A stretch of DNA of 64,000 nt from Angustibacter sp049994355 (GTDB lineage: Bacteria; Actinomycetota; Actinomycetes; Actinomycetales; Angustibacteraceae): contig NZ_CP188257.1 of NCBI RefSeq assembly GCF_049994355.1, positions 4,698,091 through 4,762,090 on the forward strand, given 5' to 3'. How positions within the stretch are numbered: position 1 is the first letter of the stretch; each line of letters begins with the position of its first letter. The notes beneath the pieces are model-generated. The model was not told the origin of the DNA, made no database searches, and worked only from the letters and a program-made list of their open reading frames with translations. Made by a program: the position numbers and the translations under genes. Positions 33,776-42,926 of this stretch are shown in pieces.

Positions 33776-34222
33776 TCAGCCGGCGACGACCTCGAGGGCC
33801 ACCGTGGCGGCGACCTCGGGGTGCAGACGCACGCTGACGTCGTGACGGCCGACAGCCTTGATCGGCTGGCCGAGCTCGATCTTGCGACGGTCGAGCTGCG
33901 GGCCACCGGCGGCCACGACGGCCTCGGCGACGTCCGCGGTGGTGACCGCACCGAACAGTCGACCGGTGCCGCCGGCGTGCGCCGACAGCTTCACGGTCTT
34001 GCCCTCGAGCTGGGCCTTGACGGACTGAGCCTGCTCGAGGGTGGCGATCTCGCGGGACGAGCGAGCCTTGCGGATCGCGTCGACCTGCTTCTGGCCGCCC
34101 TTGGTCCACGGCGTGCCGAGGGAGCGGGGCATCAGGAAGTTACGGGCGTAGCCGTCCTTGACGTCGACGACGTCACCGGGCGCACCGAGGCCGGTGACCT
34201 CCTGGGTCAGGATGAGCTTCAT
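33776..34222 (-). CDS. rplI: 50S ribosomal protein L9
   Basis: Structural protein binding 23S rRNA, 148 residues, the usual length. The N-terminal domain MKLILTQEVTGLGAPGDVVDVKDGYARNFL contains the L9 signature (about residues 13-40); a long connecting helix (about 41-75) and the C-terminal RNA-binding domain follow. It is the last gene of the rpsF-ssb-rpsR-rplI operon, 15 bases after rpsR. Confidence 0.97.
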   Translation of the reverse strand: MKLILTQEVTGLGAPGDVVDVKDGYARNFLMPRSLGTPWTKGGQKQVDAIRKARSSREIATLEQAQSVKAQLEGKTVKLSAHAGGTGRLFGAVTTADVAEAVVAAGGPQLDRRKIELGQPIKAVGRHDVSVRLHPEVAATVALEVVAG

Positions 34223-34237
34223 CTGTCCGTCCCCCGA

Positions 34238-34474
34238 TCAGCGAGCAGAGCTCGAGTAGGGCAGCAGCGCCATCTCGCGGGCGTTCTTGATCGCGCTGGC
34301 GAGCTGTCGCTGCTGCTGGACGGTGACACCAGTCACCCGGCGGGCGCGGATCTTGCCGCGGTCCGAGATGAACTTGCGCAGGAGCGCAGTGTCCTTGTAG
34401 TCGATGTACTCGACCTTCGCCGCCTTCAGCGGGTTGGCCTTCTTCTTCGGCTTGCGCACAACGGGCTTTGCCAT
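34238..34474 (-). CDS. rpsR: 30S ribosomal protein S18
   Basis: Small-subunit protein that pairs with S6, 78 residues. The S18 signature lies at YKDTALLRKFISDRGKIR, and RRVTGVTVQQQRQLASAIKNAREMALLPY is conserved. No CxxC zinc motif is seen, so it is of the zinc-independent type. GGGGAGCTCC precedes the ATG at 34474. It sits between ssb and rplI as in nearly all actinomycetes. Confidence 0.97.
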   Translation of the reverse strand: MAKPVVRKPKKKANPLKAAKVEYIDYKDTALLRKFISDRGKIRARRVTGVTVQQQRQLASAIKNAREMALLPYSSSAR

Positions 34475-34548
34475 CGTGGAGCTCCCCTTTCGTGGAGCCC
34501 GGACCGCGTGCGAGGTCGGTCCGGGATGGTCGGATCGGAACTGTCGGT

Positions 34549-34567
34549 CACCCGGTCAGACCGGGTG
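34549..34567. other. Short hairpin between ssb and rpsR
   Basis: CACCCGGT (34549-34556) and ACCGGGTG (34560-34567) with a three-base loop lie in the 127-base ssb-rpsR spacer. It may fine-tune the ratio of SSB to ribosomal proteins or protect mRNA ends. There is nothing else of note in the spacer. Confidence 0.45.
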
Positions 34568-34601
34568 TTTCGTGCTGTGTCGCTGCTCTGACCGAAATCG
34601 A

Positions 34602-35249
34602 TCAGAACGGCGGGTCGTCGTTGAAGCCGCCACCCTGGCCGCCACCGGTGCCACCGCTGCCACCGGAACCACCGGAGCCACCGCTCCAGCCGCCACCCTG
34701 GCCACCCTGGCTACCGCCACCGCCGGAGGGACCGGTCGCCCACGGGTCGTCGGCCGGCTGGCCGCCCCCTTGGCCGCCCTGGCCGCCAGCGGAGCCACCG
34801 GAGCCACCGCTCCAGCCACCACCCTGACCGCCACCACCCTGACCGCCACCACCCTGACCGCCACCGAAGCCGCCACCGCCGCCACGCTGGGCCTTGGTGA
34901 CCTTGGCGGTCGCGCGCCGCAGGCTCGGACCGACCTCGTCCACCTGCATCTCGACCACGGTGCGCTTCTCGCCTTCCTTGGTCTCGTAGCTACGGGACTG
35001 CAGACGGCCCTGGGCGATCACCGCGGTGCCACGGGTCAGCGACTCGGCGACGTTCTCAGCCGCCTCCCGCCACACCGAGCAGCGCATGAACAGCGTCTCG
35101 CCGTCCTTCCACTCGTTCGACTGGCGGTCGAACGTGCGCGGGGTCGACGCGATCGTGAAGTTCGCGACGGCCGCACCGGAAGGGGTGAAGCGCAGCTCGG
35201 GATCGCCGGTGAGGTTCCCGACGATCGTGATGATGGTGTCGCCTGCCAT
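34602..35249 (-). CDS. ssb: Single-stranded DNA-binding protein
   Basis: Binds single-stranded DNA at replication forks and in repair, 215 residues. The OB fold occupies about residues 1-115 (TIITIVGNLTGDPELRFTPSG, then FMRCSVWREAAENVAESL). A long Gly/Gln/Ser-rich flexible region with GGGQGGG repeats runs from about 118 to 205. The acidic tip ends DDPPF, the conserved partner-binding tail of SSB. It lies between rpsF and rpsR. The repetitive glycine region is DNA-repeat-rich on both strands. Confidence 0.96.
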   Translation of the reverse strand: MAGDTIITIVGNLTGDPELRFTPSGAAVANFTIASTPRTFDRQSNEWKDGETLFMRCSVWREAAENVAESLTRGTAVIAQGRLQSRSYETKEGEKRTVVEMQVDEVGPSLRRATAKVTKAQRGGGGGFGGGQGGGGQGGGGQGGGWSGGSGGSAGGQGGQGGGQPADDPWATGPSGGGGSQGGQGGGWSGGSGGSGGSGGTGGGQGGGFNDDPPF

Positions 35250-35299
35250 GGCCTGCCCTTCGGAACTGCGGGGGGTGGGTCTGGTCCGTCAGGGACGGA

Positions 35300-35590
35300 T
35301 CAGCGGATCTCGGGACGGAGGAGCTTGGTGCGCATCACGGACTCGTTGAGCCCGAGCTGGCGGTCGAGCTCCTGCGCGAGGGCCGGCTCGGCGGTCATGT
35401 CGACGACCGCGTAGATGCCCTCGGACTTCTTGTTGATGTCGTACGCCAGACGACGACGTCCCCAGACGTCGACGTTCTCGACGCTGCCGCCACCCTTGCG
35501 GATGACGTTGAGGAACTTGTCGAGGCTCGGCGCGATGGTGCGCTCCTCGAGATCGGGGTCGAGGATCACCATGAGCTCGTAGTGACGCAT
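35300..35590 (-). CDS. rpsF: 30S ribosomal protein S6
   Basis: Small-subunit protein of 96 residues, typical length. The N-terminus MRHYELMVILDPDLEERT is characteristic of S6, as is WGRRRLAYDINKKSEG. The ATG at 35590 has AGGAGG about 11 bases upstream. It heads the rpsF-ssb-rpsR-rplI operon. The 122-base spacer up to the next gene should carry its promoter; no S6:S18-type leader motif was recognised there. Confidence 0.97.
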   Translation of the reverse strand: MRHYELMVILDPDLEERTIAPSLDKFLNVIRKGGGSVENVDVWGRRRLAYDINKKSEGIYAVVDMTAEPALAQELDRQLGLNESVMRTKLLRPEIR

Positions 35591-35712
35591 GCGTAAACCC
35601 ACCTCCTCTGGACTCAGGCGGCCACGGTCTCTCCGTGACAGGAGGGTTGATACGTCGTGCGTCGCGGAACCCGGCTGACCGGATCCACCGGCCTGGGCCC
35701 GCGACGACGGGA

Positions 35713-37296
35713 TCAAGGATAACGGCTCGGACCCGCGCCGGGCGAATCGTCGTCCACAGGCTCGTCGTACCCGGCCGTGCCGTCCAGTTCGTCCCGATCC
35801 TCGAGGTCCTCGAGGTCCTCGAAGTCGTCGTCGCGCTCGTCGCCGAACCGCACCACGACCGAGTCCTCGGCCCCGGCGAAGGGCCCGCCGACAGGGTCGT
35901 CGTAGCCGGCCTCCCGGACCACGTCCAGCTCGGGACGGCGCGCGTCCCGGACGACCAGGCAGACCAGCCAGAGCAGACCGGCGACCCGCAGGACCACCAG
36001 TACCGAGTACCAGGAGCCGGGCAGGCCGCGGTTGGCGGTGGTCTGGCCGGCGACGTACAGCCACACGCCGACGAAGTAGGTCGCCTCGCAGCCCGCCCAG
36101 ATCAGGTGGTCGCGCCAGCGCGGGCGGGCCAGCGCGGCCAGCGGGAGCAGCCACAGCGACGCCTGCACCGGCCAGGCCTTGCCGGTCATCACCACGATCG
36201 CCAGCACCACGAACGCCACCTGCGCGACCCGCGGCCGCCGCTCGGTGCCCAGCGTCATCAGGAACCCGACAGCCACGGCCAGCACGATCCCGAGCAGCGT
36301 CAGGGTGGTGACGGTGCCGGCGTCCAGTTGGGTCGGGTCAAGGCCCAGGCGGGCGACCCAACGCGGGCGTGGATCGGACGGCAGCGCCAGGGGCAGCAGC
36401 CAGATCGAGCCGTAGCTCGCGCCGGCGTGCCACCACGTGCGGTAGCTCGCCTTGACCGCCTCGCTGTTGGAGGCCAGGAACGGCGCGAGCACCACGACCA
36501 CCGTGACGAACGCCGCCGCCGCCGTGATCAGCCAGGCACGCCACCGTCCGGTGCGCAGCGCCAGCAGGGCGAGCACGAGCAGCAGCACGAGGGGATAGGT
36601 CCGCGCAGTGATCGCCAGCCCGAGGAGCACGCCCGCGACCAGCGGTCTGGACCGCCCCCAGAGCAGCAGCGCGGCGGCGGCGAGCGCGATCCCGAGCATG
36701 TCGAACGAGACCAGCGCGGACAGCGCCAGCAACGGGCTGAGCGCGACCAGCGAGGCGTCCCAGGGTCTGCGTCGTCCGGTGCTCGCGACGGTCAGCAGCA
36801 CCAGGGCGAGCACCAGCAGCGCGATCACGCCGGTGCTGATGTCGAAGTACGTGCGGTCTCTTTCGATCATCGAGCCGTGCGGGGTCACCGTGCCGACCGC
36901 CCAGCTGAGCAGGCCGGTCAGCACCGGCTGGCCGAGCGCGCCGGCGGGCGCGCCGGCGGCGTACGGGTTGACCCCCCGAGCGATCCCGCTGGTCTCGTAG
37001 AGCAGCGGGAGGTCGCTGTAGCAGGCGTGGAAGAACTGGTCGGGCGAGGTCCAGCCCTGTGCCCGGCAGTGCTGCTTCTCGACCACCCCGAAGGACAGCG
37101 CGACCATGGCCAGCACGACCAGCACGCGGGCCGCCGTCCACCAGCCGTGCCGGCCGCCCCGGATCCGGTCGCCCGCGGGGCCGCCGACGACCGCCGAGAA
37201 GCGGCGGACCAGCGGGTCCTCGCGGGACGGTGCGACCGTCACGTCAGCACCCGTCAGATCGGACGGGGCGCTGCTGGCCTCGAGGGCGGTGTCCAC
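35713..37296 (-). CDS. GT87-like polyprenyl-phosphate-sugar mannosyltransferase (DUF2029-type membrane protein)
   Basis: Integral membrane protein of 527 residues with about ten hydrophobic segments. The N-terminal half has the extracytoplasmic loop DLPLLYETSGIARGVNPY (about 94-111) and the FDISTG loop (about 149), which fits GT-C glycosyltransferases of the GT87 group. It corresponds in position to mycobacterial Rv0051, between ponA and rpsF. The cytoplasmic C-terminus is very acidic, with a DLEDLED repeat (about 490-497). Its role in envelope glycan synthesis is inferred from family and neighbours. It lies 19 bases downstream of the ponA stop on the other side, so the two are not overlapping. 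Confidence 0.75.
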   Translation of the reverse strand: MDTALEASSAPSDLTGADVTVAPSREDPLVRRFSAVVGGPAGDRIRGGRHGWWTAARVLVVLAMVALSFGVVEKQHCRAQGWTSPDQFFHACYSDLPLLYETSGIARGVNPYAAGAPAGALGQPVLTGLLSWAVGTVTPHGSMIERDRTYFDISTGVIALLVLALVLLTVASTGRRRPWDASLVALSPLLALSALVSFDMLGIALAAAALLLWGRSRPLVAGVLLGLAITARTYPLVLLLVLALLALRTGRWRAWLITAAAAFVTVVVVLAPFLASNSEAVKASYRTWWHAGASYGSIWLLPLALPSDPRPRWVARLGLDPTQLDAGTVTTLTLLGIVLAVAVGFLMTLGTERRPRVAQVAFVVLAIVVMTGKAWPVQASLWLLPLAALARPRWRDHLIWAGCEATYFVGVWLYVAGQTTANRGLPGSWYSVLVVLRVAGLLWLVCLVVRDARRPELDVVREAGYDDPVGGPFAGAEDSVVVRFGDERDDDFEDLEDLEDRDELDGTAGYDEPVDDDSPGAGPSRYP

Positions 37297-37315
37297 CGGG
37301 CGATCATGCCCTACG

Positions 37316-39502
37316 TCAGCCGCTCGAGCGGTCCTGTGGGCTCACGCCGTTTCCGCCGGACCCGCCGCCGCCGCTACCAGCGCCGCCACCACCGCCGCCG
37401 GTGGTCGGGCTGCTCGTCGGGCTGCCGGTCGGCACCGGGACGGTGGGCAGCGTCGGCGTGGGCACGGTCGGCGTGGTCGCGGTCGGCCTGGTCACCGTCG
37501 GGGTGGACGTCGGCGTCCTGGTCGGGGTGGACGTCGGGGTCGCAGTAGCCGTCGCGGTCGGCGTCGGCGAGTTGCTCTCACCGCCGTACACCGGGGCCGG
37601 GAACTGCTCGACCTTCATGCCCTCGGTGGCACCCTTCATGAACGCCGTCCAGATGTGCAGCGGGAAGGACGCGCCCTGCACGTTGTTGTTGCCGCCCAGG
37701 CCGTTCAGCGACAGCTGCACGGGGTGGCCGTCCTTGTCCTTGCCGTTGCGATAGAGCCCGACGGCGGTGGCCAGCTGCGGGGTGTACCCGGCGAACCAGG
37801 CCGACTTGGCGTCCTGCGCCGTACCGGTCTTCCCGGCCAGCGGACGGTCGATCTGGCTGGCCGCGAAGCTGCCCGTGCCGTGCTTGACGACGTTCTGCAG
37901 GGCGTAGGTGAGGTCCGCCATCGGGCCGGCATCGAAGGCGCGGTTCGCCTTCACCTGCGCCTTGAAGACCTGCTCGCCGGAAGCGAGGGTGACGCTCTTC
38001 ACCATGTAGGACGGCGCGTGCATGCCCTGCGCAGCGAACGTCGCGTAGGCGGTGGCCACGTCGATCACCCGCGGGGAGGCGGTGCCGAGCACGTTGGCGA
38101 AGTTGCTCTTCAGGTCGGTGGTGCCCTCCGGGTACCCCGCGGCGATAGCCGCGTCGCGGGACTTGTCCGGGCCGACCTGCTCGTTGAGCTGCGCGTAGAT
38201 CGTGTTGACCGAGTGCTCGGTGGCGAAGATCAGGTCGTGCGTGCCGCCCTCACCGGCACTGAAGTTGCTCACCGTCCAGGGCTTCGACTCACCGGGGATC
38301 GTGATCTGCTTCGGCGAGTCACCGTTGAACGAGGACTTCAGCGAGACGCCGTCCTCCAGCGCGGCAGCCAGGGTGAACGGCTTGAAGGTCGAGCCGGCCT
38401 GCATCGTGTCCTGGGTCGCCGAGCTGCGCTCGCGCTTGATCGCGTCCGCGCCGCCGTACATCGCCACGACCGCGCCGTCGCCGGGCTTGACCGCGACCAG
38501 CCCGACCCCGACGCCCTTGGCGCCGTCCTTGGGCATCTCGTCCTTGACCGCCTGGACCGCCTTCTCCTGGGCCTTGCGGTCGAAGGTGCTCACGATCCGC
38601 AGGCCACCGCCGTCGATGTCTGCGTCGGACAGGCCGCTCTTGCCGACCACCTCGCTGCGCACCGCGTTCAGCAGGTAGCCGTTGGTACCGCCGTAGCGGT
38701 TGTCGGTCGAGCGCTTGGCGATCTTGGGGAACTTCACGGCGTCGGACTGCTCCTGGGTGGCCCAGCCCTCCTTGACCATCCCGCTGAGCACGTAGTCCAT
38801 CCGGGCCTGGGCGTTGTCCTTGTGCGTGACCGGGTCGTAGAGGCCGGGTGAGCGGACGATCGAGGCGAGCAACGCGCTCTGGCTCAGGTTCAGCTTGCTG
38901 ACGTCGACGCCGAAGTAGGCGCGGCTGGCCGCCTGGACGCCGTAGGCGCCGCGACCGAAGTAGATGGTGTTCAGGTAGTTCTCAAGGATCTTGTCCTTGG
39001 ACTCGTTCTTCTCGATCTTGAGCGCGATGACCAGCTCTTTGGCCTTGCGGGTCGGGGAGCGGTCAGCGTTCAGGAAGTAGTTCTTGACGTACTGCTGGGT
39101 GATGGTCGAGCCGCCCTGGGTGGAGCCGCCGCGGACCTTGACCCAGACGGCCCGCGCGTAGCCCCTGGGCGAGAAGCCCTTGTTCTGGTAGAAGCTGCGG
39201 TCCTCAGCCGACAGGACGGCCTTCTGCAGCGACTGCGGCATCTGCGCCAGCGGCACCGACTCGCGGTTCACGTCACCGAAGCGGCCCAGCTCGGTCTTGC
39301 CGTCCGACCAGTAGACGACGGAGGAGTTCTGCAGGACCTGCTTGTTCGGGTCCGGCACCGAGACCGAGTGGTAGAGGAACGCGAAACCGATCACCCCGAG
39401 CAGGAAGCACGCGGCGCCGGTGCCCAGGACCAGCCGCCAGGAGGGGACGAAGCGTCGCCAGCCCAGCTTCGATGCGCGGGGGTAGTCCACGATGCGTCGC
39501 AC
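37316..39502 (-). CDS. ponA: Bifunctional class A penicillin-binding protein
   Basis: Polymerises and crosslinks peptidoglycan outside the membrane, 728 residues. There is a short basic cytoplasmic tail, one transmembrane anchor (about 24-45), a GT51 transglycosylase domain (catalytic Glu100 in SAEDRSFY; GGSTITQQYVKN at 130-141) and a transpeptidase domain with STFK (371-374), SVN (431-433) and KTG (558-560). The C-terminal tail from about residue 645 is a Thr/Pro then Gly/Ser-rich low-complexity stretch probably lying in the wall. It is divergent from the PadR gene, with a 297-base spacer. Confidence 0.95.
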   Translation of the reverse strand: MRRIVDYPRASKLGWRRFVPSWRLVLGTGAACFLLGVIGFAFLYHSVSVPDPNKQVLQNSSVVYWSDGKTELGRFGDVNRESVPLAQMPQSLQKAVLSAEDRSFYQNKGFSPRGYARAVWVKVRGGSTQGGSTITQQYVKNYFLNADRSPTRKAKELVIALKIEKNESKDKILENYLNTIYFGRGAYGVQAASRAYFGVDVSKLNLSQSALLASIVRSPGLYDPVTHKDNAQARMDYVLSGMVKEGWATQEQSDAVKFPKIAKRSTDNRYGGTNGYLLNAVRSEVVGKSGLSDADIDGGGLRIVSTFDRKAQEKAVQAVKDEMPKDGAKGVGVGLVAVKPGDGAVVAMYGGADAIKRERSSATQDTMQAGSTFKPFTLAAALEDGVSLKSSFNGDSPKQITIPGESKPWTVSNFSAGEGGTHDLIFATEHSVNTIYAQLNEQVGPDKSRDAAIAAGYPEGTTDLKSNFANVLGTASPRVIDVATAYATFAAQGMHAPSYMVKSVTLASGEQVFKAQVKANRAFDAGPMADLTYALQNVVKHGTGSFAASQIDRPLAGKTGTAQDAKSAWFAGYTPQLATAVGLYRNGKDKDGHPVQLSLNGLGGNNNVQGASFPLHIWTAFMKGATEGMKVEQFPAPVYGGESNSPTPTATATATPTSTPTRTPTSTPTVTRPTATTPTVPTPTLPTVPVPTGSPTSSPTTGGGGGGAGSGGGGSGGNGVSPQDRSSG

Positions 39503-39744
39503 GGGGCGTCGTTCTCCAAGCTTCAGGGGGCAGGCTGTCTCTCGACGTCCGGCAGGCCGGTCGCAACGTCCAGTATGCGAGCTGTGGCGCCACCGAGCCC
39601 AACCGAAAGGGCTGTCTTCACGGCGTCCTCACCTAATCCACGCCCGACCTTCCGTACCCGTTGACCTGCGAGAACGCTGGATGTGACCGGGCACACATGC
39701 AGGGCCGGCTTGCGTCGTCCGAAAGCGTGACCTACTGTTCGACA

Positions 39745-39769
39745 TATCGCGGCGATACATCGCGGCGAT
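39745..39769. promoter_or_regulatory. PadR-type operator: repeated ATCGCGGCGAT
   Basis: TATCGC-G-GCGATA (39745-39757) is a perfect inverted repeat. The 11-bp core ATCGCGGCGAT recurs at 39759-39769, 13 bp further on. The pair lies 31 bases upstream of the PadR start, in the spacer shared with ponA. It is likely the autoregulatory operator of the PadR protein. Confidence 0.7.
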
Positions 39770-39799
39770 CCGTCCCAGTCCGGACCCGGAGGTGCAAGC

Positions 39800-40357
39800 G
39801 TGGCCCGTCGAGCCGACGTCCTGGACCTCGCGGTCCTCGGACTGCTGCACGACAGCCCCTTGCACGGGTACGAGCTGCGCAAGCGACTCGCCACCGTACT
39901 GGGTCCGTTCCGGGTGCTGAGCTACGGCACGCTGTACCCCTGCCTGAAGCACCTGTCCGACCAGGGCTGGATCACCAGCGCCGCCAACGACACCGACCCG
40001 GTCGGTGGGCGACGGGCACGCATCGTCTACGAGCTGACGGCGGCGGGCAAGGAGCACTTCGACGCGCTCGTCGACGAGTCCGGCCCCACCAGCTGGGAGG
40101 ACGAGAGCTTCGGCGTCCGCTTCGCGTTCTTCGCCCGGACGCCGACCGAGGTCCGGTTGCGCATCCTCGAGGGTCGGCGCAGCCGGCTCGAGGAGCGGCT
40201 GGACTCGATCAGCACCTCGGTCGCCCGCAGCCGCGAGCGCGCCGACCAGTACACCCTCGAGCTGCAGCGTCATGGCCTCGAGTCCGCCCAGCGCGAGGTG
40301 CGCTGGCTGAACGAGCTCATCTCGCACGAACGCGGCGAACAGCCGCCCACCGCGTGA
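39800..40357 (+). CDS. PadR family transcriptional regulator
   Basis: 185-residue regulator with a winged helix-turn-helix at the N-terminus (LAVLGLLHDSPLHGYELRKRL, then YGTLYPCLKHLSDQGWI), the wing GGRRARIVYELT, and a helical C-terminal part (about 100-180) that resembles PadR dimerisation regions. The GTG at 39800 has GGAGGTGC upstream. It is next to ino1, as in mycobacteria (Rv0047c/ino1), so it may control inositol-phosphate synthesis as well as itself through the repeats at 39745-39769. Confidence 0.92.
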   Translation: MARRADVLDLAVLGLLHDSPLHGYELRKRLATVLGPFRVLSYGTLYPCLKHLSDQGWITSAANDTDPVGGRRARIVYELTAAGKEHFDALVDESGPTSWEDESFGVRFAFFARTPTEVRLRILEGRRSRLEERLDSISTSVARSRERADQYTLELQRHGLESAQREVRWLNELISHERGEQPPTA

Positions 40358-40427
40358 ACCCCGCCTGAACCACCCCCTGAACCACCAACCACCGATCACC
40401 AACGATCACCACATGAAGGAGCACGGA

Positions 40428-41507
40428 ATGGGATCCGTTCGCGTAGCCATCGTCGGCGCCGGCAACTGCGCCGCGTCGCTCGTCCAGGGCGTGCACTACT
40501 ACCGGGACGCCGACGCCAGTGGCAGCGTGCCGGGCCTGATGCACGTCATGTTCGGCGACTACCACGTCCGCGACATCGAGTTCGTGGCCGCGTTCGACGT
40601 GGACGCCAAGAAGGTCGGCTTCGACCTGTCCGAGGCGCTCGTGTCCAGCGAGAACAACACCATCAAGATCTGCGACATCCCGCCGCTGAACGTGCCCGTG
40701 CAGCGTGGCCACACGCTCGACGGCCTCGGCAAGTACTACCTCGAGACCATCGAGGTCTCCGACGCCGAGCCCGTGGACGTCGTCCAGGCCCTCAAGGACT
40801 CCGGCGCCGACGTGCTGGTCTCCTACCTGCCGGTCGGCTCCGAGCACGCTGACAAGTTCTACGCGCAGTGCGCGATCGATGCGGGCGTGGCCTTCGTCAA
40901 CGCCCTGCCCGTCTTCATCGCCTCCGACCCCGAGTGGGCGAAGAAGTTCGAGGACGCCGGCGTGGCGATCATCGGTGACGACATCAAGTCCCAGGTCGGG
41001 GCGACCATCACCCACCGCGTGATGGCCAAGCTGTTCGAGGACCGCGGCGTCGTGCTGGACCGCACGTACCAGCTGAACGTCGGCGGCAACATGGACTTCA
41101 AGAACATGCTCGAGCGCGACCGCCTGGAGTCCAAGAAGATCTCCAAGACCCAGGCCGTGACGTCGAACATCAGCCACGACCTCGGCGCGAGGAACGTGCA
41201 CATCGGCCCGTCGGACTACGTGCAGTGGCTGGACGACCGCAAGTGGGCGTACGTCCGCCTCGAGGGCCGTGCGTTCGGCGACGTCCCGCTGAACCTGGAG
41301 TACAAGCTCGAGGTCTGGGACTCCCCGAACTCGGCCGGCATCATCATCGACGCGATCCGCGCGGCGAAGATCGCCAAGGACCGCGGCATCGGCGGCGCGC
41401 TGCTGTCGGCGTCGTCGTACCTGATGAAGTCCCCGCCCGTGCAGCGCCCGGACGACGAGGGCCGCGCGAGCGTCGAGGCCTTCATCCGCGGCGAGGTCGA
41501 GCGCTGA
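40428..41507 (+). CDS. ino1: Inositol-3-phosphate synthase
   Basis: Makes L-myo-inositol-1-phosphate (1D-myo-inositol-3-phosphate) from glucose-6-phosphate with NAD+; it supplies phosphatidylinositol and mycothiol. The protein has 359 residues, as in the actinobacterial short form. The NAD-binding GAGNCAASLVQG lies at about 10-21, and QLNVGGNMDFKNML, SNISHDLGARNVHIGPSDYV and DSPNSAGIIIDAIR are conserved. The ATG at 40428 has AAGGAG six bases upstream, preferred over the ATG at 40413 that overlaps that site. A strong terminator follows at 41540-41583. Confidence 0.95.
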   Translation: MGSVRVAIVGAGNCAASLVQGVHYYRDADASGSVPGLMHVMFGDYHVRDIEFVAAFDVDAKKVGFDLSEALVSSENNTIKICDIPPLNVPVQRGHTLDGLGKYYLETIEVSDAEPVDVVQALKDSGADVLVSYLPVGSEHADKFYAQCAIDAGVAFVNALPVFIASDPEWAKKFEDAGVAIIGDDIKSQVGATITHRVMAKLFEDRGVVLDRTYQLNVGGNMDFKNMLERDRLESKKISKTQAVTSNISHDLGARNVHIGPSDYVQWLDDRKWAYVRLEGRAFGDVPLNLEYKLEVWDSPNSAGIIIDAIRAAKIAKDRGIGGALLSASSYLMKSPPVQRPDDEGRASVEAFIRGEVER

Positions 41508-41539
41508 CCGCTCGCTGACTCGATAGCACCCGCGAAACC

Positions 41540-41583
41540 AGAGAAGCGGGCCACCTGAGACACCTCGGGTGGCCCGCTTCTCT
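41540..41583 (+). terminator. Terminator hairpin after ino1
   Basis: A perfect inverted repeat with 16-bp arms (AGAGAAGCGGGCCACC at 41540-41555 and its complement at 41568-41583) and a 12-base loop, 33 bases after the ino1 stop. No long U tract follows. It separates ino1 from the MFS gene. Confidence 0.85.
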
Positions 41584-41629
41584 GATCTCGGTGTCGGACC
41601 GAGCAGGCACGTCGTCCGAGAGCCCGACA

Positions 41630-41635
41630 TACAGT
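41630..41635 (+). promoter_or_regulatory. -10 element of a leaderless transcript
   Basis: TACAGT (TANNNT) ends six bases before the GTG at 41642, with no ribosome-binding site between. Transcription would start at or next to the start codon. Confidence 0.6.
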
Positions 41636-41641
41636 GAGTAG

Positions 41642-42922
41642 GTGCCCTTCGTCGCCGACCTGCGGACCGTGCTCCGCGGTCGTGACTTCCGCCGGCTGTT
41701 CGCCGTCCGGCTGGTGTCCCAAGGCGGGGACGGCGTCTTCCAGGTGGCGCTAGCCAGCCTGATCTTCTTCTCGCCCGAGCGCGCCACCACCGCAGTCGGC
41801 ACGGCCGCCGCGTTCTCCGCGACGGTGCTGCCGTACACGGTGATCGGTCCGTTCGCCGGGGTGCTGCTGGACAAGTGGCGCCGCCGCCAGGTGATGGTGA
41901 TCGCCAACTTGATCCGTGTCCTGCTGGTCGTGGTGGTGGCGGGCATGGTCGCCGCCGGTTGGGTCGGTCTGCCCCTCTACCTCGCGGTGCTGGCCTGCCT
42001 GTCGGTCAACCGGTTCTTCCTCACCGGGCTGGGCGCGAGCCTGCCGCACGTCGTCCCCCGGCACGAGCTGGTGATGGCCAACGCGGTCTCGCCGACGAGC
42101 GGAACCCTTGCCGCACTGGGCCTCGGGGCGGTCGGCTACCTGGTGAGCACCCGGCTGCCGGAGGGCGACCAGGGCGACGCGATCCTGCTGCTGCTCAGCG
42201 CCGGCGTCTACCTGGTCGCCGCGCTGCTCGCGCTTCGGATCGGTCGGGACGCGCTCGGGCCGGACCACGGGGAGCGGACGGCCGTGGGCTGGAACGCCGT
42301 GGCCGAGGGGGCCGCGCACGTCCGCGAGCGCCGGCCGGCCTGGAACGCGCTGGCTGCGATCGGTGTGCACCGGTTCGCCTACGGCATCTCGACCATCGCG
42401 ACCATCCTGCTGTGCCGCAACCACTTCAACGACCCCGAGGACGTCTCGGCCGGGCTGGCGCTGCTGGCCCAGGTGTTCATCGCCGCCGGCATCGGCTTCG
42501 GGCTGGCCGCCTTGGTCACGCCGGTGGCGACCGCTCGCTGGGGGACGGGCGGCTGGATCTGCCGATGCCTGCTGGGTGCGGGGATCGTGCAGTCGGTGCT
42601 GGTCCTGGTGCTGACGGTGCCACTGATGCTCTTCGCCGCCTTCTCGCTCGGCATCGCCGCGCAGGGCGTGAAGATCTGCGTGGACGCGGTGGTGCAGCGC
42701 GAGGTCGACGACGAGTTCCGCGGGCGGGTGTTCGCGTTCTACGACGTCGTCTTCAACGTGGCGTTCGTGGTGGCTGCCGCCTGCGCTGCGCTCGCCGTCC
42801 CGACGGACGGCTACTCCCCCGCCGTCTACGCCGTGGTGGCGCTGCTCTATCTGGGTGCGGCCGCCGGGTACGGGCGGACCCTGCGCACCGCGGCTCCCTC
42901 GCAGGTGCCCGCCGACTCCTGA
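41642..42922 (+). CDS. MFS transporter
   Basis: Major facilitator carrier of 426 residues with about twelve hydrophobic segments (MFS_3-like). The inter-segment loop LDKWRRRQVMV (about 79-89) is the typical cytoplasmic loop. An MFS gene at this place, between ino1 and pcnA, also occurs in streptomycetes as I remember. GTG start with a leaderless promoter. Its stop is only four bases from the pcnA stop on the other strand. Substrate unknown. Confidence 0.88.
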   Translation: MPFVADLRTVLRGRDFRRLFAVRLVSQGGDGVFQVALASLIFFSPERATTAVGTAAAFSATVLPYTVIGPFAGVLLDKWRRRQVMVIANLIRVLLVVVVAGMVAAGWVGLPLYLAVLACLSVNRFFLTGLGASLPHVVPRHELVMANAVSPTSGTLAALGLGAVGYLVSTRLPEGDQGDAILLLLSAGVYLVAALLALRIGRDALGPDHGERTAVGWNAVAEGAAHVRERRPAWNALAAIGVHRFAYGISTIATILLCRNHFNDPEDVSAGLALLAQVFIAAGIGFGLAALVTPVATARWGTGGWICRCLLGAGIVQSVLVLVLTVPLMLFAAFSLGIAAQGVKICVDAVVQREVDDEFRGRVFAFYDVVFNVAFVVAAACAALAVPTDGYSPAVYAVVALLYLGAAAGYGRTLRTAAPSQVPADS

Positions 42923-42926
42923 CCGG

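Noticed and set aside
35591..35712. S6:S18-binding leader upstream of rpsF
   Set aside because: I looked for the conserved hairpin with the CCG bulge and did not find a convincing one.
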